Source: Oscillospiraceae bacterium (GTDB lineage Bacteria > Bacillota > Clostridia > Oscillospirales > Ruminococcaceae). From it: DNA of 64,000 nucleotides. This document shows, in pieces, positions 1 through 8,860 of this stretch. The DNA lies in contig JAFSIC010000023.1 in NCBI GenBank assembly GCA_017439985.1, positions 1-64,000 on the forward strand, read 5' to 3'. Each line of letters starts with the position of its first letter. Position 1 is the first letter of the stretch. The position numbers were made by a program, and so were the translations under genes. The notes under the pieces were generated by a model. It ran no database searches, was not told the origin of the DNA, and saw only the letters and a program-made list of their open reading frames with translations.

Positions 1-545
1 CAGCGCCGCTTCTGGGAATTTATACTGCGCTTGGAATGTTGGCAGCTGTTTTCCCTAATTTGGGATTGCAGGGCCTTGTGGACGGTCTGAGGCGGCTGCT
101 GTGCTGGGGTGTTGGCATCATTACAACATTGTTTGTAGCATTTCTTTCCTTGCAGACCTTTGTCACAGCCAATGTGGATATTGTGACACAAAAAGCCAGT
201 CGCTTTCTGATGGGCAGTTTTATCCCAATCGTGGGAACGATTTTATCCGAAGCGTTCGGAGCGGCGCAAGGTTGTTTTTCACTGCTGAAAAGCACCGTTG
301 GAACCTTTGGCATCATTGCGGCACTGTGCATGATCCTGCCTGTTTTGCTCCATACCATTCTATGGTACGCAGTTACATGGCTGGGGGTTCAGCTTAGTGC
401 TCTGCTGCAAGTCAATGAGCTGAGTTCCCTGTTGAAAAACGCAAATAACTGCTTTTCAATTCTGCTGGCCTTGCTGCTTTGTATGCTGCTTTTATCGGTC
501 GTCGCGGTGACGCTTGTTATATTCATCGGAACAGGAGGACATTGA
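1..545 (+). CDS. spoIIIAE: Stage III sporulation protein AE (3' part)
   Basis: Only the C-terminal part lies in the window; the frame is open from base 3 with no start, so the gene begins upstream. About 180 residues are visible, almost all in hydrophobic segments, as expected for the polytopic SpoIIIAE of the SpoIIIA-SpoIIQ channel that links mother cell and forespore. Identity rests on the hydrophobic C-terminal pattern and on the order AE-AF-AG-AH that follows. The stop TGA overlaps the next start ATG (TGATG at 543-547), so the two genes are translationally coupled. The family is known from Bacillus and clostridia; mother-cell sigma-E control is family knowledge, the promoter being outside the window. 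Confidence 0.85.
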   Translation, partial: APLLGIYTALGMLAAVFPNLGLQGLVDGLRRLLCWGVGIITTLFVAFLSLQTFVTANVDIVTQKASRFLMGSFIPIVGTILSEAFGAAQGCFSLLKSTVGTFGIIAALCMILPVLLHTILWYAVTWLGVQLSALLQVNELSSLLKNANNCFSILLALLLCMLLLSVVAVTLVIFIGTGGH

Positions 546-1015
546 TGGAGGAACTGAAACAATGGTCGCTGATGTGCTGTGCGGCAATTCTTGCAGGGGG
601 CATTGCGACACTTCTGTTGCCTCCCGGCAGCAGCGCAAAAGCAGGAAAAACAGCGGTATCTTTTTTTCTTCTCAGCTGTCTCATTCTGCCGCTTCGTGAG
701 CTGCAAGGAGATTTCAGTCTGCAGCTGGAGCGTTCAGAGGCATTATCACAGCAGTGGCAGGAGACATTGACGCAGGATACGGAAGAACTGTCATATTCTC
801 TGGCGAAGGGCCATATACTTGAATTGATTCGGGCAAGACTGGAGCAGTTGGGTCTGACCGCTCAGAAGCTGGATGTTGAATTCACAGAAAATGATGTGCA
901 TCTTACGCTCGTTTTGCCGGAGGAAGAAAAAAATCGGGAAGGAGAACTGCGTTCTTTGCTGCTGCGGGAGTATGGTCTGCAAGATGCAGAAATTATCTGG
1001 CAGGAGGTCGAATAG
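545..1015 (+). CDS. spoIIIAF: Stage III sporulation protein AF
   Basis: A 156-residue protein. I take the ATG at 545 rather than an in-frame upstream ATG at 479, because 545 overlaps the spoIIIAE stop and lies 5 bases after AGGAGG. Two hydrophobic helices (about residues 8-26 and 38-52) precede a soluble alpha/beta domain, the layout of SpoIIIAF. It belongs to the mother-cell membrane part of the SpoIIIA-SpoIIQ feeding-tube complex. It ends three bases before spoIIIAG. Recognition rests on topology, length and position; residue-level similarity is modest, which is usual for this family. Confidence 0.88.
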   Translation: MEELKQWSLMCCAAILAGGIATLLLPPGSSAKAGKTAVSFFLLSCLILPLRELQGDFSLQLERSEALSQQWQETLTQDTEELSYSLAKGHILELIRARLEQLGLTAQKLDVEFTENDVHLTLVLPEEEKNREGELRSLLLREYGLQDAEIIWQEVE

Positions 1016-1018
1016 GAG

Positions 1019-1594
1019 ATGGAAGAGGGAAAGTGGAAAACACTCTCAGCGGTATGGATAAGGAAACTGAGCGATGAGAAAATCAGAAATCGTCTATTGA
1101 TTTCTGTGGGACTTCTGGGTTTATTATTGATTTTCCTTTCAGAGCTGGGAGGATCCGAAAATCCGAAAGTGGCATCCATGAGTCAAACGGTGGAAAATGA
1201 AGCCTACATTCAGTCGATGGAAGATAAACTGGGCAAACTGGTAGAGCAGGTCAGCGGTGCGGGAAACTGCCACGTCATGGTGACTTTGGAGCAAGGAACA
1301 CAGTATGTGTTTGCCAGTGAGAGCAAAAAAGTCATCGACGAGACCCAGAGTCGTGACGGCGATGAAAACAGTAAAGTCCAACAGAAAGACAACAGCGAAA
1401 GCAGGATCGTGGTTCTGGAGGAAAACGGTGTCAGCCGCCCCTTAGTGGAAACAAGCAAAGAACCACAGGTCAAAGGTGTTGTGGTCGTCTGTGAAGGCGG
1501 CAGCAGTTCCATTGTTCGGGAGCGGGTCACGGAGGTGCTGACAACGGTATTGGGAATAGGCAGTCATCAGGTCTGTGTGGTTCCAAGCAAATAA
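1019..1594 (+). CDS. spoIIIAG: Stage III sporulation protein AG
   Basis: A 191-residue protein with a short cytoplasmic N-terminus, one transmembrane helix (about residues 24-42) and a large extracytoplasmic domain. In Bacillus this protein forms the big oligomeric ring of the SpoIIIA-SpoIIQ channel through a ring-building motif; the C-terminal half here (glycine-rich, GVVVVCEGG followed by a terminal beta segment) fits that. A charged, Gln/Lys-rich insertion lies around residues 105-125. The start at 1019 follows spoIIIAF closely; no stronger ribosome site is visible, so coupling to AF is likely. Confidence 0.92.
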   Translation: MEEGKWKTLSAVWIRKLSDEKIRNRLLISVGLLGLLLIFLSELGGSENPKVASMSQTVENEAYIQSMEDKLGKLVEQVSGAGNCHVMVTLEQGTQYVFASESKKVIDETQSRDGDENSKVQQKDNSESRIVVLEENGVSRPLVETSKEPQVKGVVVVCEGGSSSIVRERVTEVLTTVLGIGSHQVCVVPSK

Positions 1595-1621
1595 ACGATA
1601 AGAAATGAAGGAGGTTCTTCA

Positions 1622-2209
1622 ATGAATATGATCATTGGTAAAAAACAAATCGTACTGGCTTCGCTGGTGGCGGCGTTAGGCGCAGCTGTGTATCTGAATT
1701 ATCAGTTTGCAGCGGTAGAAGGGGAGTATGTTGCCAGTTCCGGTGATAATACCGTCACAACGCAGGAAGAGAATTATGGGGATGCTACCTTTGTCGATAC
1801 CAAAACAGCCATTGAGAATCAGCTGACGACCGTGAGCGACACGATTGCTTTAGACAGCAGTGAATATTTCTCCGAAGCGAAGCTGACTCGCTCCAAGAGC
1901 CGCGACGAAGCGGTGGAAGCACTGAAAACGATGCTTTCCGATGGACAGCTGACCTTGGAACAGAAATCAGCGTTGACTCAGCAAGCTACTGATTTTGCAC
2001 AGTCTATCGAGGTAGAGGGCAAAATTGAAAATCTGCTGAAAGCCAAAGGTTTCACTGACTGCATGGTTTATTACGATGAAAATAAAGTTGATGTGATTCT
2101 GAAAGCCGATGATTTATTGGAAGAACAGGTCACACAGATTCGCGATGTGATTTTGGAAGAAACCGATGTATCGGTGCAGGATATCTCCATTGTACCGATC
2201 CAGCAGTAA
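1622..2209 (+). CDS. spoIIIAH: Stage III sporulation protein AH
   Basis: A 195-residue protein with an AAGGAGGT ribosome site just ahead of the start. It has one N-terminal membrane anchor (about residues 8-26) and an extracellular domain with the YscJ/FliF-like fold that, in Bacillus, binds SpoIIQ from the forespore side. The C-terminus (res. 135-195: VEGKIENLLKAKGF, then a DILLEE-type helix and a beta strand) matches that family. A second ATG two codons on (1628) is an alternative start. It is the last gene of the operon; a terminator follows at 2211-2259. Confidence 0.93.
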   Translation: MNMIIGKKQIVLASLVAALGAAVYLNYQFAAVEGEYVASSGDNTVTTQEENYGDATFVDTKTAIENQLTTVSDTIALDSSEYFSEAKLTRSKSRDEAVEALKTMLSDGQLTLEQKSALTQQATDFAQSIEVEGKIENLLKAKGFTDCMVYYDENKVDVILKADDLLEEQVTQIRDVILEETDVSVQDISIVPIQQ

Positions 2210-2210
2210 G

Positions 2211-2259
2211 AGAGGCACAGAGAGAACCGAAGAGTGTTTGGTTTTCTCTGTGTCTTTTG
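2211..2259 (+). terminator. Rho-independent terminator after spoIIIAH
   Basis: The stem GGCACAGAGAGAACC pairs with GGTTTTCTCTGTGTC (one G-T and one mismatch) around an 11-base loop and runs into TTTT. It starts two bases after the spoIIIAH stop and closes the spoIIIA operon, separating it from the fermentation cluster. Confidence 0.8.
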
Positions 2260-2656
2260 CTGTTTTAACGTGCTGCTGATTTATGCCGAAAAAGTGCCAA
2301 CAAAACACACAAAAATAATTTGTTGAAAGTAACGAAAATGCCAAAAACATTCAGTTAAAGCATAAATATACTAAAATACGTGAAAATAGAGCAATAAAAT
2401 ACATGAAATACGGCACAAGGTTTTGGAAACCAGAAAAAATATACAAAATTTATTTTCACTAAAATCTTGCAATCGAGGAATATTAGTGATACATTTGTAT
2501 TGTATGATGTTCTAACTATGACATCATAGTTCCTATCGAATACGGAGCAGGCGTACTGTTGTTCCGTTCGGCACTGTTTTTGGCGGGTTTCGGTCCTGAT
2601 TCTTCGCGAAAAACAAGCATTGGAAAACAACATAAAGCAACCGGGAGGGAAACACA
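2260..2656 (+). promoter_or_regulatory. AT-rich leader/regulatory region of the glutamate-fermentation cluster
   Basis: No coding capacity is seen. The stretch 2300-2500 is very AT-rich. It contains two 13-base direct repeats, AAAATAC(G/A)TGAAA at 2373-2385 and 2396-2408, 23 bases apart. A candidate sigma-A promoter is TTGCAA (2467-2472), 17 bases, TACATT (2490-2495). Just downstream is a palindromic block (2504-2531). About 120 further bases lead to the first gene, whose ribosome site is GGGAGG near 2643. Promoter and operator roles are inference from layout. Confidence 0.45.
2504..2531. promoter_or_regulatory. Candidate operator: overlapping palindromes
   Basis: AACTATGA-CA-TCATAGTT at 2514-2531 is a perfect inverted repeat with an 8-base half-site. 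A second inverted repeat, ATGATGT (2504-2510) with ACATCAT (2521-2527), overlaps it and cannot form at the same time in RNA. The block sits directly after the candidate -10 box, the usual place for a repressor site; alternatively it is a switchable hairpin at the 5' end of the transcript. Confidence 0.45.
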
Positions 2657-3496
2657 ATGAGAGAGATTAACGCGCAGGACATTACCGCTGCGGTAAAACG
2701 TCTTTGCATGGAAGCGAACTCTTATCTTCCAAGCGACATCAAGGAGAGAATTTGTAACTGCCACCAGAACGAATCTTGGGATCTGGCTAAGAACATTCTG
2801 GGCATTATCAAAGAGAACTACGAGATCGCGGAAGAAAAATATGTACCAATCTGCCAGGATACCGGCGTAGCATGCGTATTCCTGGAAATCGGACAGGATG
2901 TACATATCAACGGCAACCTGGAAGAAGCAATCCACCAGGGCGTACGTGAAGGTTATATCGAAGGCTGTCTGCGTAAATCTGTCGTAAGAGACCCACTGGA
3001 TCGTGTTAACACTACCGATAACACCCCAGCTATGATCTACTACGATATCGTACCAGGCGACGGCCTGAAACTGACTGTTGCTCCTAAAGGCTTCGGCAGT
3101 GAAAACATGAGCCAGGTTAAAATGCTTAAACCAGCTGACGGTCTGGAAGGCGTAAAAGCATTCATCATGAAAGTTGTTGAAGATGCAGGTCCAAACCCAT
3201 GCCCACCAATCGTTGTTGGTGTTGGTATCGGCGGTACCTTCGACAAAGCTGCTTATCTGGCTAAAAAAGCGCTGATGAGAAATACCAACGTTCGCAACGC
3301 AGATCCATTCTATGCTGATCTGGAAAACGAAATGCTGGAAAAAATCAACGCACTGGGCATCGGCCCTCAGGGTGTTGGCGGTAAAACCACCGCACTTGCT
3401 GTTAACATCGAAAAAATGGCTACCCATATCGCTGGTCTGCCAATCGCAGTTAACATCAACTGCCATGTAACCCGTCATAAATCCATTGAACTGTAA
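2657..3496 (+). CDS. Fe-S hydro-lyase alpha subunit, probable mesaconase large subunit
   Basis: A 279-residue protein of the class-I fumarase / L(+)-tartrate dehydratase alpha family. Three cysteines suit the [4Fe-4S] cluster: C66 in ICQDTG, C182 in NPCPP and C269 in NCHVTRH. With the next gene it forms a two-subunit hydratase. In isolation it would be called fumarase or tartrate dehydratase; here, beside glutamate mutase and methylaspartate ammonia-lyase, the likely reaction is hydration of mesaconate to (S)-citramalate. That substrate assignment is inference from context. First gene of the cluster, with highly biased codon use (CTG, GTT, ACC, GAA preferred) suggesting strong expression. Oxygen sensitivity is expected of the family. 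Confidence 0.88.
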   Translation: MREINAQDITAAVKRLCMEANSYLPSDIKERICNCHQNESWDLAKNILGIIKENYEIAEEKYVPICQDTGVACVFLEIGQDVHINGNLEEAIHQGVREGYIEGCLRKSVVRDPLDRVNTTDNTPAMIYYDIVPGDGLKLTVAPKGFGSENMSQVKMLKPADGLEGVKAFIMKVVEDAGPNPCPPIVVGVGIGGTFDKAAYLAKKALMRNTNVRNADPFYADLENEMLEKINALGIGPQGVGGKTTALAVNIEKMATHIAGLPIAVNINCHVTRHKSIEL

Positions 3497-3510
3497 GGAG
3501 GAGCAAAGTT

Positions 3511-4068
3511 ATGGAAAAACGTGTAACCACTCCACTTACTCTGGAGCAGGTCAAAGATCTGAAATCCGGTGACAGCGTTCTCATTTCCGGTGTTATCTAC
3601 ACCGCTCGTGATGCTGCACATAAACGTCTCTGCGAACTGGCTGCAGAAGGCAAGGAACTGCCATTCGATGTAAAAGACTCTGTGATCTACTTCGTTGGTC
3701 CAGCACCAGCAAAAGGTGATCAGGTTATCGGTTCCGCAGGTCCTACCACCAGCTATCGTATGGACCCATACTCTCCAACCATGATCGCTCTCGGCCAGAG
3801 AGGTATGATCGGTAAAGGTAAGAGAAGCCCAGAAGTAGTTGCTGCTATGAAAGAACATGGCGCAGTTTACTTCGGCGCAATCGGTGGTGCAGGTGCATAC
3901 CTGTCCCGCTGCATCAAAAAAGCAGAAATCGTTGCTTATGAGGATCTGGGTGCTGAAGCTCTCCGCCGTCTGGAAGTAGAGGATCTGCCAGCGTTCGTTA
4001 TTATCGACAGCGAAGGCAAAAACCTGTACGAGACCGGCAGACAGGAATACCTGGACTCTCTGAAATAG
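3511..4068 (+). CDS. Fe-S hydro-lyase beta subunit, probable mesaconase small subunit
   Basis: A 185-residue protein matching the C-terminal (beta) domain of class-I fumarases and tartrate dehydratase (TtdB-like). Family marks are the KSGDSVLISG N-terminal strand, the GPTTSYRMDPYSP loop around residues 77-89, and GAIGGAGAYLS near residues 123-133. It starts 14 bases after the alpha subunit behind AAGGAGG, so both are co-translated at similar levels. With the alpha subunit it should make one heteromeric Fe-S hydratase; mesaconate is the substrate inferred from the neighbouring pathway genes. Confidence 0.88.
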   Translation: MEKRVTTPLTLEQVKDLKSGDSVLISGVIYTARDAAHKRLCELAAEGKELPFDVKDSVIYFVGPAPAKGDQVIGSAGPTTSYRMDPYSPTMIALGQRGMIGKGKRSPEVVAAMKEHGAVYFGAIGGAGAYLSRCIKKAEIVAYEDLGAEALRRLEVEDLPAFVIIDSEGKNLYETGRQEYLDSLK

Positions 4069-4103
4069 TCCCGACAAAAATTATTTTTTAGAGGTGCAAG
4101 AAC

Positions 4104-4520
4104 ATGGAAAAGAAAAAATTGGTCATTGGCGTTATCGGCGCTGATGTACACGCAGTAGGTAATACCATTCTGAACCGCGCATTCCTGGATGCAGGCTTCG
4201 ATGTAACCAACCTGGGCGTTCTGGTTCCACAGGACGAATTCATTCAGGCTGCAGTTGAAGTTGGCGCAGACGCTATCGTAGTATCTTCTCTGTATGGTCA
4301 GGGCGAAATCGACTGCACCGGCATGAGAGAAAAATGCGACGAAGCTGGTCTGAAAGGTATCCTCCTGTACGCAGGCGGCAACCTGGTTGTAGGTAAAGTT
4401 CCAGTAGAAGAAATCGTTCGTCGTTACAAAGCTATGGGCTTTGACAGAGCTTTCGGTCCTGGTACTGACCCACAGGTTACCATCGATTGCCTGAGAGAAG
4501 ACCTGGGCATCAACGGCTAA
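4104..4520 (+). CDS. glmS: Glutamate mutase (methylaspartate mutase) S subunit
   Basis: A 138-residue cobalamin-binding subunit. The B12 motif DxHxxG is present as D14-V-H16-A-V-G19; H16 should be the lower axial cobalt ligand, and a GG element (YAGGNL) lies near residues 90-95. Length and motif positions match clostridial GlmS/MutS. With GlmE it forms the adenosylcobalamin-dependent enzyme that turns L-glutamate into (2S,3S)-3-methylaspartate, the first step of this fermentation. GAGGTG precedes the start. An adenosyltransferase for the cofactor is encoded downstream in the same cluster. Confidence 0.96.
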   Translation: MEKKKLVIGVIGADVHAVGNTILNRAFLDAGFDVTNLGVLVPQDEFIQAAVEVGADAIVVSSLYGQGEIDCTGMREKCDEAGLKGILLYAGGNLVVGKVPVEEIVRRYKAMGFDRAFGPGTDPQVTIDCLREDLGING

Positions 4521-4553
4521 TCCGTAAACTCTTATTAAAAGAAGGTGTTACCG

Positions 4554-5945
4554 GTGAAAGCCGTATTACTGATTGACTTCGGCAGTACCATGACTAAAGT
4601 TACTGCTGTTGACGTTGAAACAGAAGAAATTCTGGGTACTTCTCAGAGCTACACCACCATTGAAACAGACATTATCAATGGTCTGAACAATGCCGTAGCA
4701 CTTTTGAAAGAAAAAATCGGTGATGTTACTTTTGTTGAGCAGTATGCCTGCTCCAGTGCTGCCGGCGGCCTTCGTATGGTTGCTATCGGCCTGGTACCTG
4801 AGTTGACTGCAAAAGCAGCAAGACAGGCTTCTTTGGGCGCTGGTGCAAAAGTAATCAAAACCTATTCCTATGAACTGACAGAAAGCGACCTGGCTGAGAT
4901 CGATGAGATCAATCCGGACATCTGCCTTCTGACCGGCGGCACAGACGGCGGCAATAAGGAAAACATCGTGTTCAATGCAAATATGCTGGCACGTTCCACA
5001 AGGAATTTCCCAATTATTATTGCAGGCAACCGCAACTGTGCTGATACCTGTAAAGAGATTCTGAAGGATAAACAGACCCACGTGTGCGAAAATGTAATGC
5101 CTCGTCTGGATATTCCAAACGTAGGCCCTGTACAGGCTAAGATTCGCGAAATTTTCCTGGAACAGATCGTGAAGGCGAAGGGCCTTTCCAATGCAGAAGC
5201 ATTGGTAGGCGATATCCTGATGCCAACCCCTTCCGCAATGCTGACTGCTATGAAGCTTCTGGCAAAAGGCACAAAAACAGAAGAGGGTATCGGCGATCTG
5301 GTCGGCGTGGACCTGGGTGGTGCGACCACTGATATTTATTCTATGTCCTTCGGCCTGCCAACCACCGGTATGTGCTCTCTGAAAGGTCTCCGTGAAGAAT
5401 ACGCAAAACGTACTGTAGAAGGCGATATCGGTATGCGTTACAGCATCCATGGTATCGTTGATGCAGCCGGTATCGACCGCGTTTCCGAGCTGTCCGGTCT
5501 TGATGAAGACCGCTGCCGCGAACTGGTTGATTACCTGTCCGTTCATACAGATGTTGTTCCTGGCGAAGACGATGAACTGGAAAAACTGGACTACGCTCTG
5601 GCTTCTCTGGCAATCGAAACTGCCGTGACCCGTCACGCAGGCCGTCTGGAACAGTTCTACTCTCCAATGGGCATCAGCTATATGCAGACCGGTAAGGATC
5701 TGACTGCTGTTAAAGTTGTTATCGTAACTGGCGGCGCACTGATCCATACCAAACGCACCGGCGCAATCGCTGCCCATGCACAGTTCTCTCCATTGGATGC
5801 CATGTCCCTGAAACCAAAGGAAGCTGAGGTTCTTGTGGACAGAAAGTACATCCTTGCAGCAATGGGTCTGCTGAGCACAGTATACCCAGACACCGCATTA
5901 AGAATCATGAAAAGGGAGTTAATTAAAGATGGAACTCGAAATTAG
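4554..5945 (+). CDS. glmL: Glutamate mutase-associated ATPase GlmL/MutL
   Basis: A 463-residue ASKHA-fold protein with the actin-like phosphate loops [14 protein letters not shown] (near residues 7-20) and [11 protein letters not shown] (near 253-263). It is the MutL/GlmL family always found between the S and E subunits of glutamate mutase and proposed to reactivate or chaperone the B12 enzyme. I prefer the GTG at 4554 ([10 protein letters not shown]), 8 bases after AAGAAGG, over the GTG at 4545, which overlaps that ribosome site. The 3' end overlaps glmE by 17 bases. The biochemical role is inferred from the family. Confidence 0.92.
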   Translation: MKAVLLIDFGSTMTKVTAVDVETEEILGTSQSYTTIETDIINGLNNAVALLKEKIGDVTFVEQYACSSAAGGLRMVAIGLVPELTAKAARQASLGAGAKVIKTYSYELTESDLAEIDEINPDICLLTGGTDGGNKENIVFNANMLARSTRNFPIIIAGNRNCADTCKEILKDKQTHVCENVMPRLDIPNVGPVQAKIREIFLEQIVKAKGLSNAEALVGDILMPTPSAMLTAMKLLAKGTKTEEGIGDLVGVDLGGATTDIYSMSFGLPTTGMCSLKGLREEYAKRTVEGDIGMRYSIHGIVDAAGIDRVSELSGLDEDRCRELVDYLSVHTDVVPGEDDELEKLDYALASLAIETAVTRHAGRLEQFYSPMGISYMQTGKDLTAVKVVIVTGGALIHTKRTGAIAAHAQFSPLDAMSLKPKEAEVLVDRKYILAAMGLLSTVYPDTALRIMKRELIKDGTRN

Positions 5946-7401
5946 AAATAAGAAATGGTCTGACGACGAATTCTATAAAGTTCGTAACGAAATCCTGGGC
6001 ACCTGGGAAACCGGCGCAGAAGTAAACCTGGAAGAAGCAATCGCTTACCAGAAATCTCTGCCAGCACACAAAAACTTCTCCGCAAAACTGAACGATGCTA
6101 AAGCTACCGGCAAAACCCTGGTACAGCCTCGTGCAGGCGTAGGTCTTATCGAAAACCACATCGAACTGTTGAAACATCTGCAGGACGAAGGTGAAGCTGA
6201 TCTGCTGCCTTCCACCATCGACTCTTACACCCGTCAGAACCAGTACGAAAACTGCGCTGAAGGTATCCGCCGTGAAAAAGAAGGTATGGCTAACGGTAAC
6301 TACCGTCCATTCCTGAACGGCTTCCCAGCAGTTAACCATGGCGTAAAAGGCTGCCGTCAGGTAGTTGAAGCCCTGAACACCCCACTTCAGGTTCGTCATG
6401 GTACTCCAGATGCTCGTCTGCTGACTGAAATCACCTACGCAGGTGGCTTCACTTCTTACGAAGGCGGCGGTATCTCCTACAACATTCCATACGCTAAATC
6501 CATTCCGATTGAACAGACCATGAGAGACTGGCAGTACGTTGACCGTCTGACCGGTATCTATGAAGAAGCTGGCGTACAGATCAACCGTGAACCATACGGC
6601 CCTCTGACCGGTACTCTGGTTCCACCATGTATCTCTCACGCTGTTGCAATCATCGAAGCTCTGGCTGCTGCAGAACAGGGCGTTAAAAACATCACCGTTG
6701 GTTACGGCCAGCTGGGCAACCTGATTCAGGACGTTGCAGCTATCCGTACCCTGGAAGAGCTGACCGAAGAATACCTGATCAAATACGGCTACAACGACGT
6801 TAACGTTACCACCGTATTCCATCAGTGGATGGGCGGCTTCCCAGCTGACGAAGCAAAAGCATTCGGCGTAATTTCCTGGGGTGCTGCTACCGCAGCTCTG
6901 GGTAAAGCTACCAAAGTTATCGTTAAGACCCCACACGAAGCTGCTGGTGTTCCTACCAAAGAAGCTAATGCACAGGGTCTGAAAGCAACCAAACAGGTAG
7001 TTAACATGCTGTTCGACCAGACCGTTCTGGGTTCCCGTCTGGAAGCTGAAAAAGCTATCATCAAAGACGAAACCAGAATGATCGTTGACCGTTGCTTCGT
7101 TCTCGGCGACGGCGACATCATCAAAGGTGCTATCGCTGGTATCAACGCAGGTATCATCGATATCCCATTCGGCCCAGCTAAATGCAATGCAGGCCTGATG
7201 CTGCCAGCACGTGACAACTCCGGTGCTGTTCGTATCCTGAACGTTGGTAACCTGCCATTCACCAACGATCTGAAGAAATTCCACGCAGAAAAACTGGCTG
7301 AACGTGCAGCAGTTGAAAAACGTGACGTTTCCTTCCAGATGGTTATTGACGACGTTTACGCAATCGGTAAAGGCCGTCTCGTAGGCAGACCAAAAGAATA
7401 A
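5929..7401 (+). CDS. glmE: Glutamate mutase (methylaspartate mutase) E subunit
   Basis: A 490-residue protein, the TIM-barrel catalytic subunit. Recognised by total length, the conserved substrate-binding N-terminal half (e.g. PRAGVG near residue 67, [18 protein letters not shown]) and the C-terminal [16 protein letters not shown] segment typical of GlmE. It binds glutamate and the adenosyl side of the cofactor; GlmS brings the corrin. It starts inside the 3' end of glmL, so the two are coupled. Codon choice is extremely narrow, marking a very highly expressed gene. It is followed by a structured 107-base spacer, then mal. Confidence 0.97.
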   Translation: MELEIRNKKWSDDEFYKVRNEILGTWETGAEVNLEEAIAYQKSLPAHKNFSAKLNDAKATGKTLVQPRAGVGLIENHIELLKHLQDEGEADLLPSTIDSYTRQNQYENCAEGIRREKEGMANGNYRPFLNGFPAVNHGVKGCRQVVEALNTPLQVRHGTPDARLLTEITYAGGFTSYEGGGISYNIPYAKSIPIEQTMRDWQYVDRLTGIYEEAGVQINREPYGPLTGTLVPPCISHAVAIIEALAAAEQGVKNITVGYGQLGNLIQDVAAIRTLEELTEEYLIKYGYNDVNVTTVFHQWMGGFPADEAKAFGVISWGAATAALGKATKVIVKTPHEAAGVPTKEANAQGLKATKQVVNMLFDQTVLGSRLEAEKAIIKDETRMIVDRCFVLGDGDIIKGAIAGINAGIIDIPFGPAKCNAGLMLPARDNSGAVRILNVGNLPFTNDLKKFHAEKLAERAAVEKRDVSFQMVIDDVYAIGKGRLVGRPKE

Positions 7402-7480
7402 TCCTTATAAGGATTCAAGCAGGTAACTGCTGATCATATATAAAAATGCCTTAGTTACCGAGGGGCTCTGCGGGGCCCTT
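7400..7480 (+). other. Structured spacer between glmE and mal
   Basis: Three potential RNA structures lie between two very highly expressed genes. A perfect 16-base palindrome, AATCCTTATAAGGATT (7400-7415), covers the glmE stop. GGTAACT (7422-7428) can pair with AGTTACC (7453-7459). The last is AGGGGCTC-TGCG-GGGCCCTT (7461-7480), an 8-pair stem including G-U pairs with a 4-base loop. None is followed by a U tract, so they look like mRNA processing or stability elements rather than terminators; this role is inference. Confidence 0.45.
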
Positions 7481-7508
7481 CGGAACAGTAAGAAAGGGAG
7501 TTTTTAAA

Positions 7509-8750
7509 ATGAAAATTACAAACGTAGTATGTGCACCTGGCCGTACCGGTTTCTATTTCGACGACCAGAAAGCTATCAAATCCGGCGCTGTTTCCGATGG
7601 TAACGCTTACCTCGGCGAGCCTGTAACTCCTGGCTTCACCTCCATCCGTATGCCTGGTGAATCCATCTCCGTTCTCATCGTTCTGGAAGATGGTCAGGTT
7701 GCATGGGGCGACTGTGCAGCTGTACAGTACTCCGGTGCAGGCGGTCGTGACCCTCTGTTCCTGGCTAAAGACTTCATTCCAGTAATCGACCAGTACATCA
7801 AACCAGCTCTGGTTGGTAAAGAAGCTGACTCCTTCCGCGACCTCACCAAAATGATGGAAGCTATCGAAGTTGAAGGCAAAAAACTGCACACCGCTATCCG
7901 TTACGGTGTTTCCCAGGCTATTCTGGATGCAGTAGCTAAATCCAAACACAAAATGATGGCAGAAGTTGTTGCTGAAGAATACGGCTGCACCGTATCCGAC
8001 GAACCAATTCCTGTATTCACCCAGTCCGGTGACGACAGATACAACAACGCTGACAAAATGATCCTGAAAGGTGCTCCAATCCTGCCACACGCTCTGATCA
8101 ACAACGTTGATACCAAACTGGGCAGAGACGGTTCCATCCTGAAAGAATACGTTTGCTGGCTGCGTGACCGCATCCTGAAACTGCGCACCTCCGAAGACTA
8201 CATGCCAATCTTCCATATCGACGTATATGGTACCATTGGTCAGGCATTCGGCGATGACAACTTCGTAGCTCAGGCTGACTACCTGGCTGAGCTGGAAGAA
8301 GCAGCTAAACCATTCCACCTGAGAATCGAAGGTCCTATGGACGCAGGCGACAGAGAAAAACAGATGCTCTGCCTGAAAGGTCTCCGTGAAGAAGTTGACA
8401 AACGCGGCATCAACGTTGAGCTGGTTGCTGACGAATGGTGCAACACTCTGGAAGACGTTATCTACTTCTGCGACAACAAAGCAGGCCACATGGCTCAGAT
8501 CAAAACTCCTGACCTCGGCGGCGTAAACAACACCATCGAAGCAGTTCTGTACTGCAAAGAACGTGGTTTCGGCGCTTACCAGGGCGGTACCTGCAACGAA
8601 ACCGACCGTTCCTGCCAGGTATGCGTAAACTGCGCTATGGCTACCAAACCTGACCAGATTCTGGCTAAACCAGGTATGGGCGTAGACGAAGGCTTCATGA
8701 TCGTTTACAACGAAATGAACAGAATCATCGCTCTGAAAAACGCTAAATAA
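7509..8750 (+). CDS. mal: Methylaspartate ammonia-lyase
   Basis: A 413-residue enolase-superfamily enzyme, the length of the clostridial enzyme. It removes ammonia from (2S,3S)-3-methylaspartate to give mesaconate. The catalytic residues expected for the family are visible: H194 in ILPHALINN and K332 in QIKTPDLGG. D240-type metal ligands follow in FHIDVYG, and the GAYQGGTCNETDRS active-site end is intact. AAAGGGAG precedes the start. A strong terminator follows at 8786-8826, so the mutase/lyase genes probably form one high-level transcript with some read-through to the genes beyond. Confidence 0.97.
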   Translation: MKITNVVCAPGRTGFYFDDQKAIKSGAVSDGNAYLGEPVTPGFTSIRMPGESISVLIVLEDGQVAWGDCAAVQYSGAGGRDPLFLAKDFIPVIDQYIKPALVGKEADSFRDLTKMMEAIEVEGKKLHTAIRYGVSQAILDAVAKSKHKMMAEVVAEEYGCTVSDEPIPVFTQSGDDRYNNADKMILKGAPILPHALINNVDTKLGRDGSILKEYVCWLRDRILKLRTSEDYMPIFHIDVYGTIGQAFGDDNFVAQADYLAELEEAAKPFHLRIEGPMDAGDREKQMLCLKGLREEVDKRGINVELVADEWCNTLEDVIYFCDNKAGHMAQIKTPDLGGVNNTIEAVLYCKERGFGAYQGGTCNETDRSCQVCVNCAMATKPDQILAKPGMGVDEGFMIVYNEMNRIIALKNAK

Positions 8751-8785
8751 TTAGCTTTTTCTTAGGCACACATACAGTATAACTG

Positions 8786-8826
8786 AACCAATCGGGATTC
8801 TTCGGAGTCCCGATTGGATTATTTTG
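8786..8826 (+). terminator. Strong terminator with UUCG tetraloop after mal
   Basis: A 13-pair stem (CCAATCGGGATTC with GAGTCCCGATTGG, one G-T pair) closes on a TTCG tetraloop at 8788-8817 and is followed by ATTATTTT. It splits the fermentation cluster into an upstream mutase/hydratase/lyase unit and a downstream cofactor/lyase unit, either as a full or a partial stop. Confidence 0.88.
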
Positions 8827-8860
8827 AATACAGCAAAAAACAGCAGAAAGGATGTATTAA

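Noticed and set aside
2210..2656. Cobalamin riboswitch before the glutamate mutase genes
   Set aside because: No B12-box-like core or multi-helix layout is seen by eye; the region is AT-rich with simple palindromes. A covariance search would be decisive.
7461..7480. Terminator between glmE and mal
   Set aside because: The GC-rich hairpin is followed by CGGAACAG and not by a T tract, so intrinsic termination is unlikely.
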